A stretch of 64,000 nucleotides of DNA from Methylocystaceae bacterium (GTDB taxonomy: Bacteria > Pseudomonadota > Alphaproteobacteria > Rhizobiales > Beijerinckiaceae). The notes below the pieces were generated by a model. The model saw nothing but the letters and a program-made list of their open reading frames with translations. It ran no database searches and was not told where the DNA came from. Both the position numbers and the translations under genes were made by a program. Shown here in pieces: positions 53,588 to 62,549 of this stretch (the stretch's first letter is position 1; each line of letters opens with the position of its first letter). The stretch covers positions 1-64,000 of the forward strand of contig WSXZ01000017.1 of the NCBI GenBank assembly GCA_009773555.1, written 5' to 3'.

Positions 53588-54799
53588 ATGGGCGCCGCTC
53601 ACCACATTCCTTCCATCGCCATCCTGATCGTCGCCGGCGGGCGCGGCGCGCGGGCGGGCGACGGCCTGCCCAAACAATATCGACCGATCGCCGGCATGAC
53701 GCTGCTCGCCCGAACGCTGCATGGGCTGCATATGGCCATGCCCGAGGCTGCGCTCAAGGTCGTCATCCATAAAGACGACCTCGACCATTATGCGGCGAGC
53801 GTCGCGGAGCTCTCCCCTGCCGACCGGGCGCGACTTCTGCAGCCGGCCTTCGGCGGCGCGAGTCGGCAGGAAAGCGTCAGGAACGGCCTCGAGGCGCTCG
53901 CGAGCGAGGGCGCGCCGGACATCGTGCTGATCCATGACGCGGCGCGTCCTTTCGCGGACGCCGCGCTCATCGCCCGCGCGATCGAGGCGGCCGAGATTCA
54001 TGGGGCCGCCGCCCCCGGCGTGCCGCTCGCCGATACGATAAAGGAGATCGACGCCGCCGGCGTCGTCGTCGCGACGCCCGACCGCGCGCGGCTCCGCGCC
54101 GTGCAAACGCCGCAGTCCTTTCGCTTCGATCTCATAAGGGAAGCCCATCGCGCTGCGGCCGCCGGCGGGCGCGATTATACCGACGACGCCATGATCGCCG
54201 AAGCCGCCGGCGTGAAGGTGCATATTTTCGAAGGCGACGCCGCCAATTTCAAACTCACGACGCAACAGGACTTCGCCCGCGCCATGGAGCAGTTGAAGCA
54301 ACCCGCATTCGCCGATCTGCCCGACATCCGCATGGGTCAGGGCTATGACGTCCACGCCTTCGGGCCCGGCGATTCCGTCTGGCTCGGCGGCGTCGCGGTC
54401 CCGCATACGCATGGTCTCGCCGGCCATTCCGACGCCGACGTGCTGTCCCACGCCATCACCGACGCCATTCTCGGCGCCATCGCCGAGGGCGACATCGGCG
54501 CGCATTTCCCGCCGTCCGATCCGCAGTGGAAGGGCGCGGCGTCGTCGATCTTCCTGGCGCGCGCCTGCGAACTCGTGCGCGCGCGCGGCGGCGCGATCGC
54601 CAATGTTGACGCCACCATCATTTGCGAAGCGCCAAAGATCGGCCCGCACCGGGAACGGATTCGCGAAAGCCTCGCGGCGACGATGGGCGTCGAGATCGGC
54701 CGCGTCGCGATCAAGGCGACGACGACCGAGCGGCTGGGATTCACCGGCCGGCAGGAAGGCATGGCGGCGCTGGCGATCGCGACGATAAGGTTGCCGTGA
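53588..54799 (+). CDS. ispDF: Bifunctional IspD/IspF (MEP pathway)
   Basis: The fusion carries out two steps of the MEP isoprenoid pathway: CDP-ME synthesis (IspD) and MEcPP formation (IspF). The 403-residue protein has an IspD domain (about 8-235) with AGGRGARAGDGLPKQY, SRQESVRNGL and HDAARPF, and an IspF domain (about 247-403) with GQGYDVHAF, LAGHSDADVLSHAITDAILGA and the metal ligands. The fusion is normal in alphaproteobacteria. It is divergent from dusB, with a 100-base gap holding both promoters. Confidence 0.96.
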   Translation: MGAAHHIPSIAILIVAGGRGARAGDGLPKQYRPIAGMTLLARTLHGLHMAMPEAALKVVIHKDDLDHYAASVAELSPADRARLLQPAFGGASRQESVRNGLEALASEGAPDIVLIHDAARPFADAALIARAIEAAEIHGAAAPGVPLADTIKEIDAAGVVVATPDRARLRAVQTPQSFRFDLIREAHRAAAAGGRDYTDDAMIAEAAGVKVHIFEGDAANFKLTTQQDFARAMEQLKQPAFADLPDIRMGQGYDVHAFGPGDSVWLGGVAVPHTHGLAGHSDADVLSHAITDAILGAIAEGDIGAHFPPSDPQWKGAASSIFLARACELVRARGGAIANVDATIICEAPKIGPHRERIRESLAATMGVEIGRVAIKATTTERLGFTGRQEGMAALAIATIRLP

Positions 54800-54885
54800 G
54801 AGTCTGATCGAACCTGCATCTGCTCCCAGTCGCGTCACTGCGCGCCGGACGCGAAGCTATCCAGTGTCGATGACGCGAATCGGCT

Positions 54886-54994
54886 TGTCATTCCCGACGC
54901 GCGCTTGCGCGCGATCGGGAATCCAGAGGCGCAACAAACATCCTCGTTATTGCTCTGGATTCCCGGTCAGGCCTGCGGCCTGCCGGGAATGACA
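54886..54994. repeat. Composite palindromic repeat, family 2, upstream of arfB
   Basis: The element is bounded by TGTCATTCCCG and CGGGAATGACA. The left arm has a CGCGCGCTTGCGCGCG hairpin and ends GGGAATCCAGAG; the right arm starts CTCTGGATTCCCGG and has CAGGCCTGCGGCCTG. An inverted copy lies at 55510-55613 on the other side of arfB. Confidence 0.88.
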
Positions 54995-55060
54995 CAGCGC
55001 GCAATGACGACTGGCCCGCATGACCTGCTATAAAGCCGCCTCACAGAGCCGAGGCCCGCC

Positions 55061-55486
55061 ATGATCCGCGTGACCGATAGAATCGCGCTCCACGAATGGG
55101 AAATCGTGGAAGAGTTTGCGCGCGCGTCTGGGCCCGGCGGCCAGAATGTGCAGAAGGTCGAAACTGCGGTGCGGCTGCGCTTCGACATCCGCAATTCGCC
55201 CAGCCTCGCGGAGGATGTGAAGGCGCGGCTCGCGCGCCTCGCCGGCCGGCGGTTAACGAAGGACGGCGTCATCCTCATCGAAGCGCGCCGCCATCGCACG
55301 CAGGAGCGCAACCGGGCGGATGCGCTCGATCGCCTCATCGACCTCATCCGTATCGCGGCGGCTCCGCCGCCCCCGCCCCGAAAGAAGACCCGGCCGACGC
55401 TCGGCTCGAAAATCAGGCGGCTCGACGGCAAGAAGCAGCGCGGCGACGTGAAGGCGCTGCGCGGCAAGCCGACGCATGAGTTATGA
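55061..55486 (+). CDS. arfB: Alternative ribosome-rescue hydrolase ArfB
   Basis: ArfB (YaeJ) frees peptides from ribosomes stalled without a stop codon. The 141-residue protein has the GGQ motif at 26-28 (ARASGPGGQNVQKVETAV) and a basic C-terminal tail (PRKKTRPTLGSKIRRLDGKKQRG) that enters the empty mRNA channel. It lacks codon-recognition domains. It is monocistronic and bracketed by inverted repeat elements. Confidence 0.94.
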   Translation: MIRVTDRIALHEWEIVEEFARASGPGGQNVQKVETAVRLRFDIRNSPSLAEDVKARLARLAGRRLTKDGVILIEARRHRTQERNRADALDRLIDLIRIAAAPPPPPRKKTRPTLGSKIRRLDGKKQRGDVKALRGKPTHEL

Positions 55487-55509
55487 TCCGGCTGATCCGT
55501 GTTGGGCGA

Positions 55510-55613
55510 TGTCATTTCCGGCAGGCCGAAGGCCTGATCGGGAATCCAGGGCAAATCCAAGAACGCTCGTTTTACTCTGGATTCCCGGCGCGTTGCGCGC
55601 GTCGGGAATGACA
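55510..55613. repeat. Composite palindromic repeat, family 2, downstream of arfB (inverted copy)
   Basis: Read on the minus strand this element has the same order of arms as the copy at 54886-54994: the CGCGCG-type arm first, then the AGGCCT-type arm, with GATTCCCG/CGGGAATC joints. The pair thus forms an inverted repeat around arfB. Confidence 0.88.
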
Positions 55614-55659
55614 TCTGAGCCGTTCCAGGAATTTATTATGACATACGTAATGCGCATTT

Positions 55660-56181
55660 ATGAGATACGTAATGAGTGAACATACGACATACATAAAAGC
55701 TAATGCGCTTCTCGACAAAGCCCGCGCCAAAGCCTTGCGTCTTGCGAGCGCCGAATCCTGCACCGGCGGGCTCGTCGCCGCAGCGCTCACCGAAATCCCA
55801 GGCTCGTCCGATGTGTTCGACCGCGGCTTCGTCACCTACTCCAACGCCGCGAAATCTGACATGCTAGGCGTCGCGGACGCATTGCTCGAAGCGCATGGCG
55901 CCGTCAGCGCCGAGGTCGCGCGCGCCATGGCGCTGGGCGCCATTGATCACTCGCTGGCCGATGTCGCCGTCGCGGTGACGGGCGTCGCCGGCCCCGGCGG
56001 CGGTTCAAGTGAAAAGCCTGTGGGGCTGGTTTATTTCGCCTGCGCCCGGCGCGACGGCGGCGTCGACCATGTCGAGCGGCGCTATGGACCGCTGTCGCGC
56101 GACGAGATTCGCGCGGCTTCCGTCATCCAAGCGCTGGACATGATGATTGACGCCGTCGACGCGGCTCAGCGGCGGCCGTAA
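55660..56181 (+). CDS. CinA C-terminal domain amidohydrolase (PncC-type)
   Basis: The 173-residue protein is a stand-alone CinA C-terminal domain, which deamidates nicotinamide mononucleotide in NAD recycling. It has LRLASAESCTGGLVAAALTEIPGSSDVFDRGFVTYSNAAK, VTGVAGPGGGSSEKPVGLVYFA. ATG at 55660 (MRYVMSEHTT) or 55672 may be used; both lie in a small direct repeat. It converges on the COQ10-like gene, the two ends overlapping by 16 bases. Confidence 0.88.
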   Translation: MRYVMSEHTTYIKANALLDKARAKALRLASAESCTGGLVAAALTEIPGSSDVFDRGFVTYSNAAKSDMLGVADALLEAHGAVSAEVARAMALGAIDHSLADVAVAVTGVAGPGGGSSEKPVGLVYFACARRDGGVDHVERRYGPLSRDEIRAASVIQALDMMIDAVDAAQRRP

Positions 56182-56606
56182 ACCTCATCGGCGCGCGTGG
56201 CGAAGGCGTCCGCATATTTGTGGAACGCGCGATCAAACATCGCGCCCATCACAAAGCCAAGCGCCGGACTCTTGAATCGCGGCGCGCCGCCGCTCGCCGC
56301 CGGCTCGTCGCGAAACGTCCAGCGATTGTCGAGTTTTCGAAACGGTCCCTCGGCGCACTCGACCCTGATGTCTAATTTGTTGGAGTCGGAGCAGACGCGG
56401 CTCACATAACGCTCGCAGATCGCTTTGAAGCCAACCTGCATCTCGATCAGCGACACCTCGACCCCAGGCGAGATCTCCGACCGTCGGCGGATGCGAACAG
56501 CCTCGCAGAGGGGCACGAATTGCGGATAGGATTCAACGTCGCGCACCAGGGCGAACATTTCTCCTGCGCTGTGCGGCACGTAGCGACGGTTGCGGAAACT
56601 CTTCAT
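56166..56606 (-). CDS. COQ10/RatA-type START-like protein
   Basis: The 146-residue protein has the SRPBCC fold of the COQ10/RatA family: SAGEMFALVRDVESYPQFVPLCEAVRI, VSLIEMQVGFKAICERYVSRV, and a C-terminal helix MGAMFDRAFHKYADAFATRADEVYG. In alphaproteobacteria it lies near lipA and cinA and is often called ubiquinone-binding; the toxin role of RatA should not be assumed. ATG at 56606 matches the family start. A longer frame from 56657 is unlikely. Confidence 0.85.
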   Translation of the reverse strand: MKSFRNRRYVPHSAGEMFALVRDVESYPQFVPLCEAVRIRRRSEISPGVEVSLIEMQVGFKAICERYVSRVCSDSNKLDIRVECAEGPFRKLDNRWTFRDEPAASGGAPRFKSPALGFVMGAMFDRAFHKYADAFATRADEVYGRR

Positions 56607-56736
56607 GAGCCAAGCTTCTAGTTCATTGACGAGAGCGGCAAAAGTCGGCGCCGTCACGCGGCTGGAACAATTGCGTCACGTCGCAGTTCTATCGACGAGC
56701 TCTCGCTGGCTCCTGAGATATTCTACGGAGGAAACA

Positions 56737-57231
56737 ATGGCGAATAAATCCGATTTCACGGCTGACGAATGGAAAAAACTGCTCGAATCGCCGCTGCTGG
56801 CCGGCTTCGCCGTCAGCGCTGGAGATCCGAGCGGCTTTATCGGCACCTTGCAGGAGGGTTTCGCGAGCGCCAAGGCTTTGGCGGCCGCAAAATCCGATCC
56901 GAACGCCGACGCTCTGATCAAGGCGGTTGTCGAGGACCTTCTCACGCCGGACGGACGCGCCGCGGCCCGCGACGGGGTGAAGGGCGTGGTCGACGGGGCC
57001 AAAGTGGAGGAGTTCAAGGATCGGGCGCTCGTCGAGTTGCGCCGCACCGCCTCCATTCTCGATGCCAAGGCGCCCAGTGAGTCGAAGGCGTTCAAGGACT
57101 GGCTCAACCATATCGCCAATCTGGTGGCGGAAGCGGGCGTCGAGGGCGGTTTTCTGGGCTTTGGCGGGGTGAAGGTCACCGACGCCGAACGCGCCACCCT
57201 GGCGGAAATCTCCACCGCGCTCAGCGCGTAG
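56737..57231 (+). CDS. Conserved hypothetical protein
   Basis: The 164-residue protein has no recognised domain but looks like a genuine helical soluble protein: FTADEWKKLLESPLLAGFAVSAGDPSGFIGTLQEGFASA at the start and VEGGFLGFGGVKVTDAERATLAEIS at the end, a pattern I have seen in unnamed bacterial proteins. ATG at 56737 follows GGAGG. The strong ribosome binding site suggests good expression. Function is unknown. Confidence 0.75.
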   Translation: MANKSDFTADEWKKLLESPLLAGFAVSAGDPSGFIGTLQEGFASAKALAAAKSDPNADALIKAVVEDLLTPDGRAAARDGVKGVVDGAKVEEFKDRALVELRRTASILDAKAPSESKAFKDWLNHIANLVAEAGVEGGFLGFGGVKVTDAERATLAEISTALSA

Positions 57232-57245
57232 CGAGGCTCGCGTAC

Positions 57246-57366
57246 TACCTCCCCCTTGGCGGGGAGGTCGCTCGCCAAAGGCGAGCGGGTGGGGTCTTCG
57301 GTTCACTAACGCGGCACACCCCACCCGGTTCGCTTCGCGAACCACCCTCCCCGTGAAGGGGAGGGA
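57246..57366. repeat. G/C-run palindromic intergenic repeat, family 3, copy 2
   Basis: It has CCTCCCCCTTGGCGGGGAGG at the left, the hairpin CTCGCCAAAGGCGAG, the shared block CCCACCCGGTTCGCTTCGCG and CCCTCCCC...GGGGAGGG at the right. It lies between convergent genes and may act as a two-way terminator. Confidence 0.8.
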
Positions 57367-57381
57367 ATGCGCCCCTTCTGC

Positions 57382-58362
57382 TTAGCTCCCTGCGACCCGT
57401 CGCTGGCGCGCCGCGCGCAGCTTGGCGAAATCATCGCCGGCATGATGCGACGAGCGGGTGAGCGGCGAGGCGGCCACGTAGAGAAAGCCCTTCGCGTAGG
57501 CGAGCGTCTTATAGGAGTCGAATTCCTCCGGCGTCACGAAGCGCTCGATCGCATGGTGCTTGCGCGTCGGCTGCAGATATTGGCCGATAGTGATGAAGTC
57601 AATGTCCGCCGACCGCATGTCGTCCATCACCTGCATCACCTCGAGACGGCTCTCGCCGAGCCCGACCATGATTCCGGATTTGGTGAAAAGCGAGGGGTTC
57701 AGCTCCTTGGCGCGCTGAAGCAATCGCAGCGAGTGGAAATAGCGCGCGCCCGGCCGCACCGTGACATAAAGCGACGGCACGGTCTCGAGATTGTGATTGA
57801 AGACGTCCGGGCCTGCCGCCACCACCCGCTCCAGCGCGCCAGGCTTCCTGAGGAAGTCCGGCGTGAGCACCTCGATCGTCGTTTCGGGACAGGCCGACCG
57901 GATGGCGGCGATGGTCTCGGCGAAATGACCGGCGCCGCCGTCATCGAGATCGTCGCGATCGACGGACGTCACGACGACATGCGACAGGCCGAGAGCGCGC
58001 GTGGCTTCCCCGACCCTGCCCGGCTCGGTCGGATCGAGCCGCGTCGGCAGGCCCGTGGCGACATTGCAGAACGCGCAGGCGCGCGTGCAGATCTCGCCCA
58101 TGATCATGAAGGTGGCGTGCTTTTTCTCCCAGCATTCGCCGATGTTGGGACAGGAAGCTTCCTGGCACACGGTCGTGAGCCCAGCGTCCTTCAACAGTCC
58201 GCTTGTTTCCGCCCAGGCCTTCGAACCCGGCGCCTTGACGCGAATCCAAGGCGGCTTGCGCAGAATGGGCGCGTCAGGACGGCCCGCCTTTTCAGGATGA
58301 CGCAGAGGCGGCTCCCCCCGTTTCTTTCGGGGGTCGTCATTCAAGAGATCAAGCACGGTCAA
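57382..58362 (-). CDS. lipA: Lipoyl synthase
   Basis: LipA inserts two sulfurs into octanoyl groups on lipoyl domains. The 326-residue radical-SAM protein has the auxiliary cluster cysteines C66, C71, C77 ([13 protein letters not shown]) and the radical-SAM CxxxCxxC C92, C96, C99 (CTRACAFCN). The C-terminal RSSxH motif (TRSSHHA) supplies the auxiliary-cluster Ser ligand. Length is usual. Confidence 0.97.
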   Translation of the reverse strand: MTVLDLLNDDPRKKRGEPPLRHPEKAGRPDAPILRKPPWIRVKAPGSKAWAETSGLLKDAGLTTVCQEASCPNIGECWEKKHATFMIMGEICTRACAFCNVATGLPTRLDPTEPGRVGEATRALGLSHVVVTSVDRDDLDDGGAGHFAETIAAIRSACPETTIEVLTPDFLRKPGALERVVAAGPDVFNHNLETVPSLYVTVRPGARYFHSLRLLQRAKELNPSLFTKSGIMVGLGESRLEVMQVMDDMRSADIDFITIGQYLQPTRKHHAIERFVTPEEFDSYKTLAYAKGFLYVAASPLTRSSHHAGDDFAKLRAARQRRVAGS

Positions 58363-58397
58363 GGCGGAGAGTCTCCTCTCTCACCAAGCTAGGTATA

Positions 58398-58727
58398 TCA
58401 ATGGCGGACGGCAATGTCCTCGGGAGATCTATTGGCTTCAGGCAGCGCCCGGCACGCGACGCAAAACAGCACCGCGCCGACCGCGCCTGAGATCAAGACC
58501 GCATCTGCGCATCGCTGCCCCACGCCGGCCCGAACGGCGAGTTCGGCCGCCACCCATGCCCCCGTGATCCCCGAGAGCAGCAAAGCCCCTGCTCGCACGT
58601 CGGCGTGCATCACATGCGAGAGCTTTGTCGTACCCCAACCGACAAGCCCGCCAATGAGCAGAAGGGCGAGGAATTGCGCGTTGGGCGCGCCAACGATCGC
58701 GGCTGCGGCTGAGAGCGACGCGTCCAT
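58398..58727 (-). CDS. Small three-helix membrane protein (possibly GlsB/YeaQ-like)
   Basis: The 109-residue protein has three hydrophobic segments (about 17-34, 47-66, 74-93). The first two, ALLLIGGLVGWGTTKL and AGALLLSGITGAWVAAEL, faintly resemble transglycosylase-associated GlsB/YeaQ proteins. The tail is polar. It is 35 bases upstream of lipA on the same strand. Function is unknown. Confidence 0.6.
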   Translation of the reverse strand: MDASLSAAAAIVGAPNAQFLALLLIGGLVGWGTTKLSHVMHADVRAGALLLSGITGAWVAAELAVRAGVGQRCADAVLISGAVGAVLFCVACRALPEANRSPEDIAVRH

Positions 58728-58904
58728 GAGTGCCTCCCGGCGGGATGAGAAAGGATGCAGTTAGAGCTAACGGCCCATTAACTATTTTAACGGGCTTTTG
58801 TTCCCAGCGTTCCCCTGGAAAGATCAACCCTGCGGCGCGCCCTGCTCGCGAACGCCGAGCTGCTTCACGGCAATGAAATTTAATTGTTAAAAATCATAAT
58901 ATTA

Positions 58905-58929
58905 AAACTTAAACTTATAGTTTAAGTTT
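58905..58929 (-). terminator. AT-rich palindrome after dnaE (candidate terminator)
   Basis: A perfect 11-bp inverted repeat AAACTTAAACT / AGTTTAAGTTT with a 3-base centre begins 10 bases after the dnaE stop. On the minus strand a TTTTAATATT run follows. The whole region 58870-58935 is almost free of G and C in a GC-rich genome. It could end dnaE transcription or bind a protein. Confidence 0.6.
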
Positions 58930-58939
58930 AACTGGTGCC

Positions 58940-61900
58940 CTATAGATATTCGACTTCCAAAACGCCCGGTATGGCGCGCAACGCGCCAGCGACGTCCGGA
59001 GTGATCGGATAGCTTCCAGGCAGTCGGATTTCGATTTCCTCCCGTCCCGCATCGCGTTTCAGAAGAATCGACACCTCGCCGTCGCCGCGGCCGGTAAGTC
59101 GCGTCTTGATCCCGTCGAGCGGCCCCTCGTCGCTGACCACGACGCGCAGTCCCTTCTGCGCGCGCGCCGCAGCCGCGGCCAAAGGTTCGACAGAAACGAT
59201 GCGCGCCCGAACGTCCTCGCCTTCGACCGCCGCGGAGAGGGTCACGAGCACCGCCGCGCCCTTCTCCAAAAGGTCGCGATATTGGGTCAGGCCCTCCTGG
59301 AAGAGAATCGCCTCATATTGTCCGCTGACGTCCGAGAGCTGCAAGATGCCCATCTTGGACCCGGACTTGGTGCGCCTCTCGGTCCTGTCCAGAACCACGG
59401 CGGCGAGCCGGCCCGCAGTGGCGCCGCGCTTGACCGAGGCGGCGAATTCGCTCCAGCGCGACACGCGGATCTTGGGTAAAAGGCCGGCGTAAGCGTCGAG
59501 CGGATGGCCCGAGAGGAAAAAGCCGGCGGCTTCATATTCGCGTCGCAGCGTCTCGGCTGCGGGCCAGGGCGGCGTCTTTGGAACCGCAAGGTCCGCAGCC
59601 TCGGCTTCGCCAAAGAGCGCATTTTGTCCGGCCTTGCTGTCCTCGGCGTGCCTGTTCGCGGCGGCGAGCATCGCCTCGATCGCCGCGAAAGCCCTGGCGC
59701 GATTAGGTTCGATTTCGTCGAAGGCGCCGCAGGCCGCGAGGCTCTCCAGCGTCTTCTTGTTCACTTCGCGCGGGTTCAGCCGTCTCGCGACGTCGGCGAG
59801 GCTCGCAAACCGGCGCTCCGCCCGCGAGCGCACGAGAGATTCGGCCTGCGCTTCGCCGACCCCCTTGAGCGCCGAAAATGCGTAGCGGATCGCGAGCCTG
59901 CCTTCGGCGCCCGGCGCGACGTCGAAGTCGACGCCCGACTCATTGATCGACGGCGGTTCGACCGCGATGCCCATGCGCCGCGCCTCGTCGCGGAACTCGG
60001 CGAGCTTGTCGGTCTGGCTCTTGTCGAAGGTCATCGAGGCGGCAAGGAACTCCGCCGGATAATGCGTCTTGAACCAGGCGGTCTGATAGGCGATCAGCGC
60101 ATAGGCCGCCGCATGGCTCTTGTTGAAGCCGTAATCGGCGAATTTCGCCAGCAGATCGAAGATTTCATTGGCCTTCTGCTTGTTGAGCCCCCGCTCCGTC
60201 GCGCCGCTCACGAAACGGTCGCGCTGGGCGTCCATCTCGGACTTGATCTTCTTGCCCATGGCGCGACGCAGATTGTCGGCCTCGCCGAGCGAATAGCCGG
60301 AGAGGAGCTGAGCGATCTGCATCACCTGCTCCTGGTAGATGATGACGCCGAAGGTCTCCTTCAGAATGGGCTCGATCGCCGGGTGAATATAGTCGGCCTC
60401 TTCGTCGCCGAGCTTCACCGCGCAATAGGTTGGGATATTCGCCATCGGTCCTGGGCGATACAGCGCCACTAGCGCAATGATGTCCTCAAATCGATCGGCG
60501 TGCATTTCGACCAGCGCCCTGCGCATGCCGGCGCTTTCCAGCTGGAATATCCCGACGGTCTCGCCGCGGCCAAGCAGCGCATAGGTCGCCGGATCATCGA
60601 GCGGAACCTTGGCGAGATCGAAGCCAGGGTCGCGGCGGCGCGCCAGGCCGCTCGCCGTTGCGAGAACGGTGAGCGTCTTCAGACCGAGAAAGTCGAATTT
60701 GATCAACCCCGCCGGCTCGACCCATTTCATATTGAACTGGGTCGCCGGCATGTCGGACTTGGGATCGCGATAAAGCGGCGTCACCTCGTGCAGCGGGCGA
60801 TCGCCGATGACGACGCCGGCGGCGTGGGTGGACGCGTTGGAAAAAAGTCCCTCGAGCGAGCCGGCGATCTTAAAGAGCCGCCTGACGCGCTCGTCCTCCT
60901 CCACCGCTTCGCGCAACTTCTGCTCGCTCGCCAGCGCTTCGGCGAGCGTGACGGGCTTCGCGGGATTCTGCGGCACCAGCTTGGCGAGCTTGTCGACCTG
61001 TCCGAGCGGCATTTCGAGAACGCGACCGACGCTGCGCAAAACGCCGCGCGCCAGGAATGAGCCGAAGGTGATGATCTGCGCGACTCGGTCGGCACCATAG
61101 CGGCGTCTGACATAGTCGATCACCTCGCCGCGCCGCGTCTGGCAGAAGTCGATGTCGAAGTCCGGCATCGAATTGCGCTCAGGGTTCAGGAAGCGTTCGA
61201 AGAAAAGTCCGAAGCGAACCGGATCCAGATCGGTGATGGTCAGCGCATAGGCGACGAGCGAGCCCGCGCCGGAGCCGCGCCCCGGTCCGACCGGAATTCC
61301 CTGGGATTTGGCGAATTTGATGAAGTCGGAGACGATGAGGAAGTAGCCGGGGAAGCGCATCTTCTCGATGACGGAAAGTTCGAAATCGAGTCGCGCGGCG
61401 TATTCTTCCCGCGTTCGGCCCTGCGCCGGCCCATGCGCGGCGAGGCGCTGATCCAGCCCTTCGATCGCTTCGCGACGCAGCTCCTGCGCCTCGATCTCGT
61501 CGAGAGACTGCGCATCGCGCGCCTCCTGCACGAATCGCGGCATGATCGGCTTGCGCGTCCGCGGCCGGAAGCTGACTCGACGGGCGATCTCCAGCGTGTT
61601 GGCGGTCGCCTCTGGGAGATCGGCGAACAGCGCGCGCATTTGGGCGCGAGTCTTGAAGTAATGCTCTGGGGAAACGCGGCGCCGCTGATCGAGGCTCGTC
61701 ACGGCGCCTTCGGCGATGCAGAGCAGCGCATCATGCGCTTCGAAATCACTGGGCTGAGCGAAATAGGGCTCATTGGTGGCGACGAGCGGCAAGCCGCGAC
61801 GGTAGGCAAGGTCCAGCAGCTGCGGCTCGACGTCGCGTTCAGATCGCAAATTGTGGCGCTGGAGCTCGATATACAGCCTGTCGCCGTAGAGACGCTCGAG

Positions 61901-62401
61901 CGTCGCCAGGCGCGCGCCCGCCTGCTCCGGCCTGCCCTGCGCCAGGGCGCGGTCCAAGGCGCCGTCGGGTCCGCCGGTCAGCGCGATCAACTCCTCGGCG
62001 TCGGCGGCGAGCGCGTCGAGCGTCAGATGCGGCTCGTCGCCCTGCTCGACTTCGAGAAAGGCGCGCGAGGCGAGTCGCATCAAATTGCGATAGCCCGCCT
62101 CGGTCTTGGCCAGCAGCACGATATTGGCGAAACGGTCGTCTCGCGCCGAGACTGCGCCACCCTTGCCGTCGGCGAAATCGACCCGGAGCTGTGCGCCTGC
62201 GATCGGTTGGAGGCCAGCCTTGGCCGCCTTCTCGGAAAATTCGAGGGCCGCGAAGAGATTATTGGTGTCGGTGACAGCCAGCGCGGGCTGGAGGTCGCGC
62301 ACCGCGAGATCAATCAGCTTGCCGAGCGAAAGCGCGCCCTCGCGCAGCGAATAGGCGGTGTGGAGGTGAAGATGCACAAAGCCGGCTTCGGCGGCAGGCA
62401 T
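58940..62401 (-). CDS. dnaE: DNA polymerase III subunit alpha
   Basis: DnaE is the replicative polymerase. The 1153-residue protein has an N-terminal PHP domain (FVHLHLHTAYSLREGALS, 8-25), the C-family polymerase core with GPGRGSGAGSLVAYAL and the catalytic Asp pair in MPDFDIDFCQ, the thumb/fingers region FNKSHAAAYALIAYQTAW, a helix-hairpin-helix (FSALKGVGEAQAESLV), and an OB domain near 985-1060. It is the replicative DnaE1 type by length. The small secreted protein gene lies upstream on the same strand. Confidence 0.97.
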   Translation of the reverse strand: MPAAEAGFVHLHLHTAYSLREGALSLGKLIDLAVRDLQPALAVTDTNNLFAALEFSEKAAKAGLQPIAGAQLRVDFADGKGGAVSARDDRFANIVLLAKTEAGYRNLMRLASRAFLEVEQGDEPHLTLDALAADAEELIALTGGPDGALDRALAQGRPEQAGARLATLERLYGDRLYIELQRHNLRSERDVEPQLLDLAYRRGLPLVATNEPYFAQPSDFEAHDALLCIAEGAVTSLDQRRRVSPEHYFKTRAQMRALFADLPEATANTLEIARRVSFRPRTRKPIMPRFVQEARDAQSLDEIEAQELRREAIEGLDQRLAAHGPAQGRTREEYAARLDFELSVIEKMRFPGYFLIVSDFIKFAKSQGIPVGPGRGSGAGSLVAYALTITDLDPVRFGLFFERFLNPERNSMPDFDIDFCQTRRGEVIDYVRRRYGADRVAQIITFGSFLARGVLRSVGRVLEMPLGQVDKLAKLVPQNPAKPVTLAEALASEQKLREAVEEDERVRRLFKIAGSLEGLFSNASTHAAGVVIGDRPLHEVTPLYRDPKSDMPATQFNMKWVEPAGLIKFDFLGLKTLTVLATASGLARRRDPGFDLAKVPLDDPATYALLGRGETVGIFQLESAGMRRALVEMHADRFEDIIALVALYRPGPMANIPTYCAVKLGDEEADYIHPAIEPILKETFGVIIYQEQVMQIAQLLSGYSLGEADNLRRAMGKKIKSEMDAQRDRFVSGATERGLNKQKANEIFDLLAKFADYGFNKSHAAAYALIAYQTAWFKTHYPAEFLAASMTFDKSQTDKLAEFRDEARRMGIAVEPPSINESGVDFDVAPGAEGRLAIRYAFSALKGVGEAQAESLVRSRAERRFASLADVARRLNPREVNKKTLESLAACGAFDEIEPNRARAFAAIEAMLAAANRHAEDSKAGQNALFGEAEAADLAVPKTPPWPAAETLRREYEAAGFFLSGHPLDAYAGLLPKIRVSRWSEFAASVKRGATAGRLAAVVLDRTERRTKSGSKMGILQLSDVSGQYEAILFQEGLTQYRDLLEKGAAVLVTLSAAVEGEDVRARIVSVEPLAAAAARAQKGLRVVVSDEGPLDGIKTRLTGRGDGEVSILLKRDAGREEIEIRLPGSYPITPDVAGALRAIPGVLEVEYL

Positions 62402-62549
62402 GGTCGCAGGCCTTGGGGAACGCGGGGCGGATCGGGTCGAAGTCTACAGTTTGGCGCCCCGTCCCGGAACTCCTCGCGCGTCGCCGTCCCCAGATAGCGT
62501 GAAAAGCTGCGCCCGCCCCGACGTTTTCAGGTCTGGGGCGGAAAGCAGT

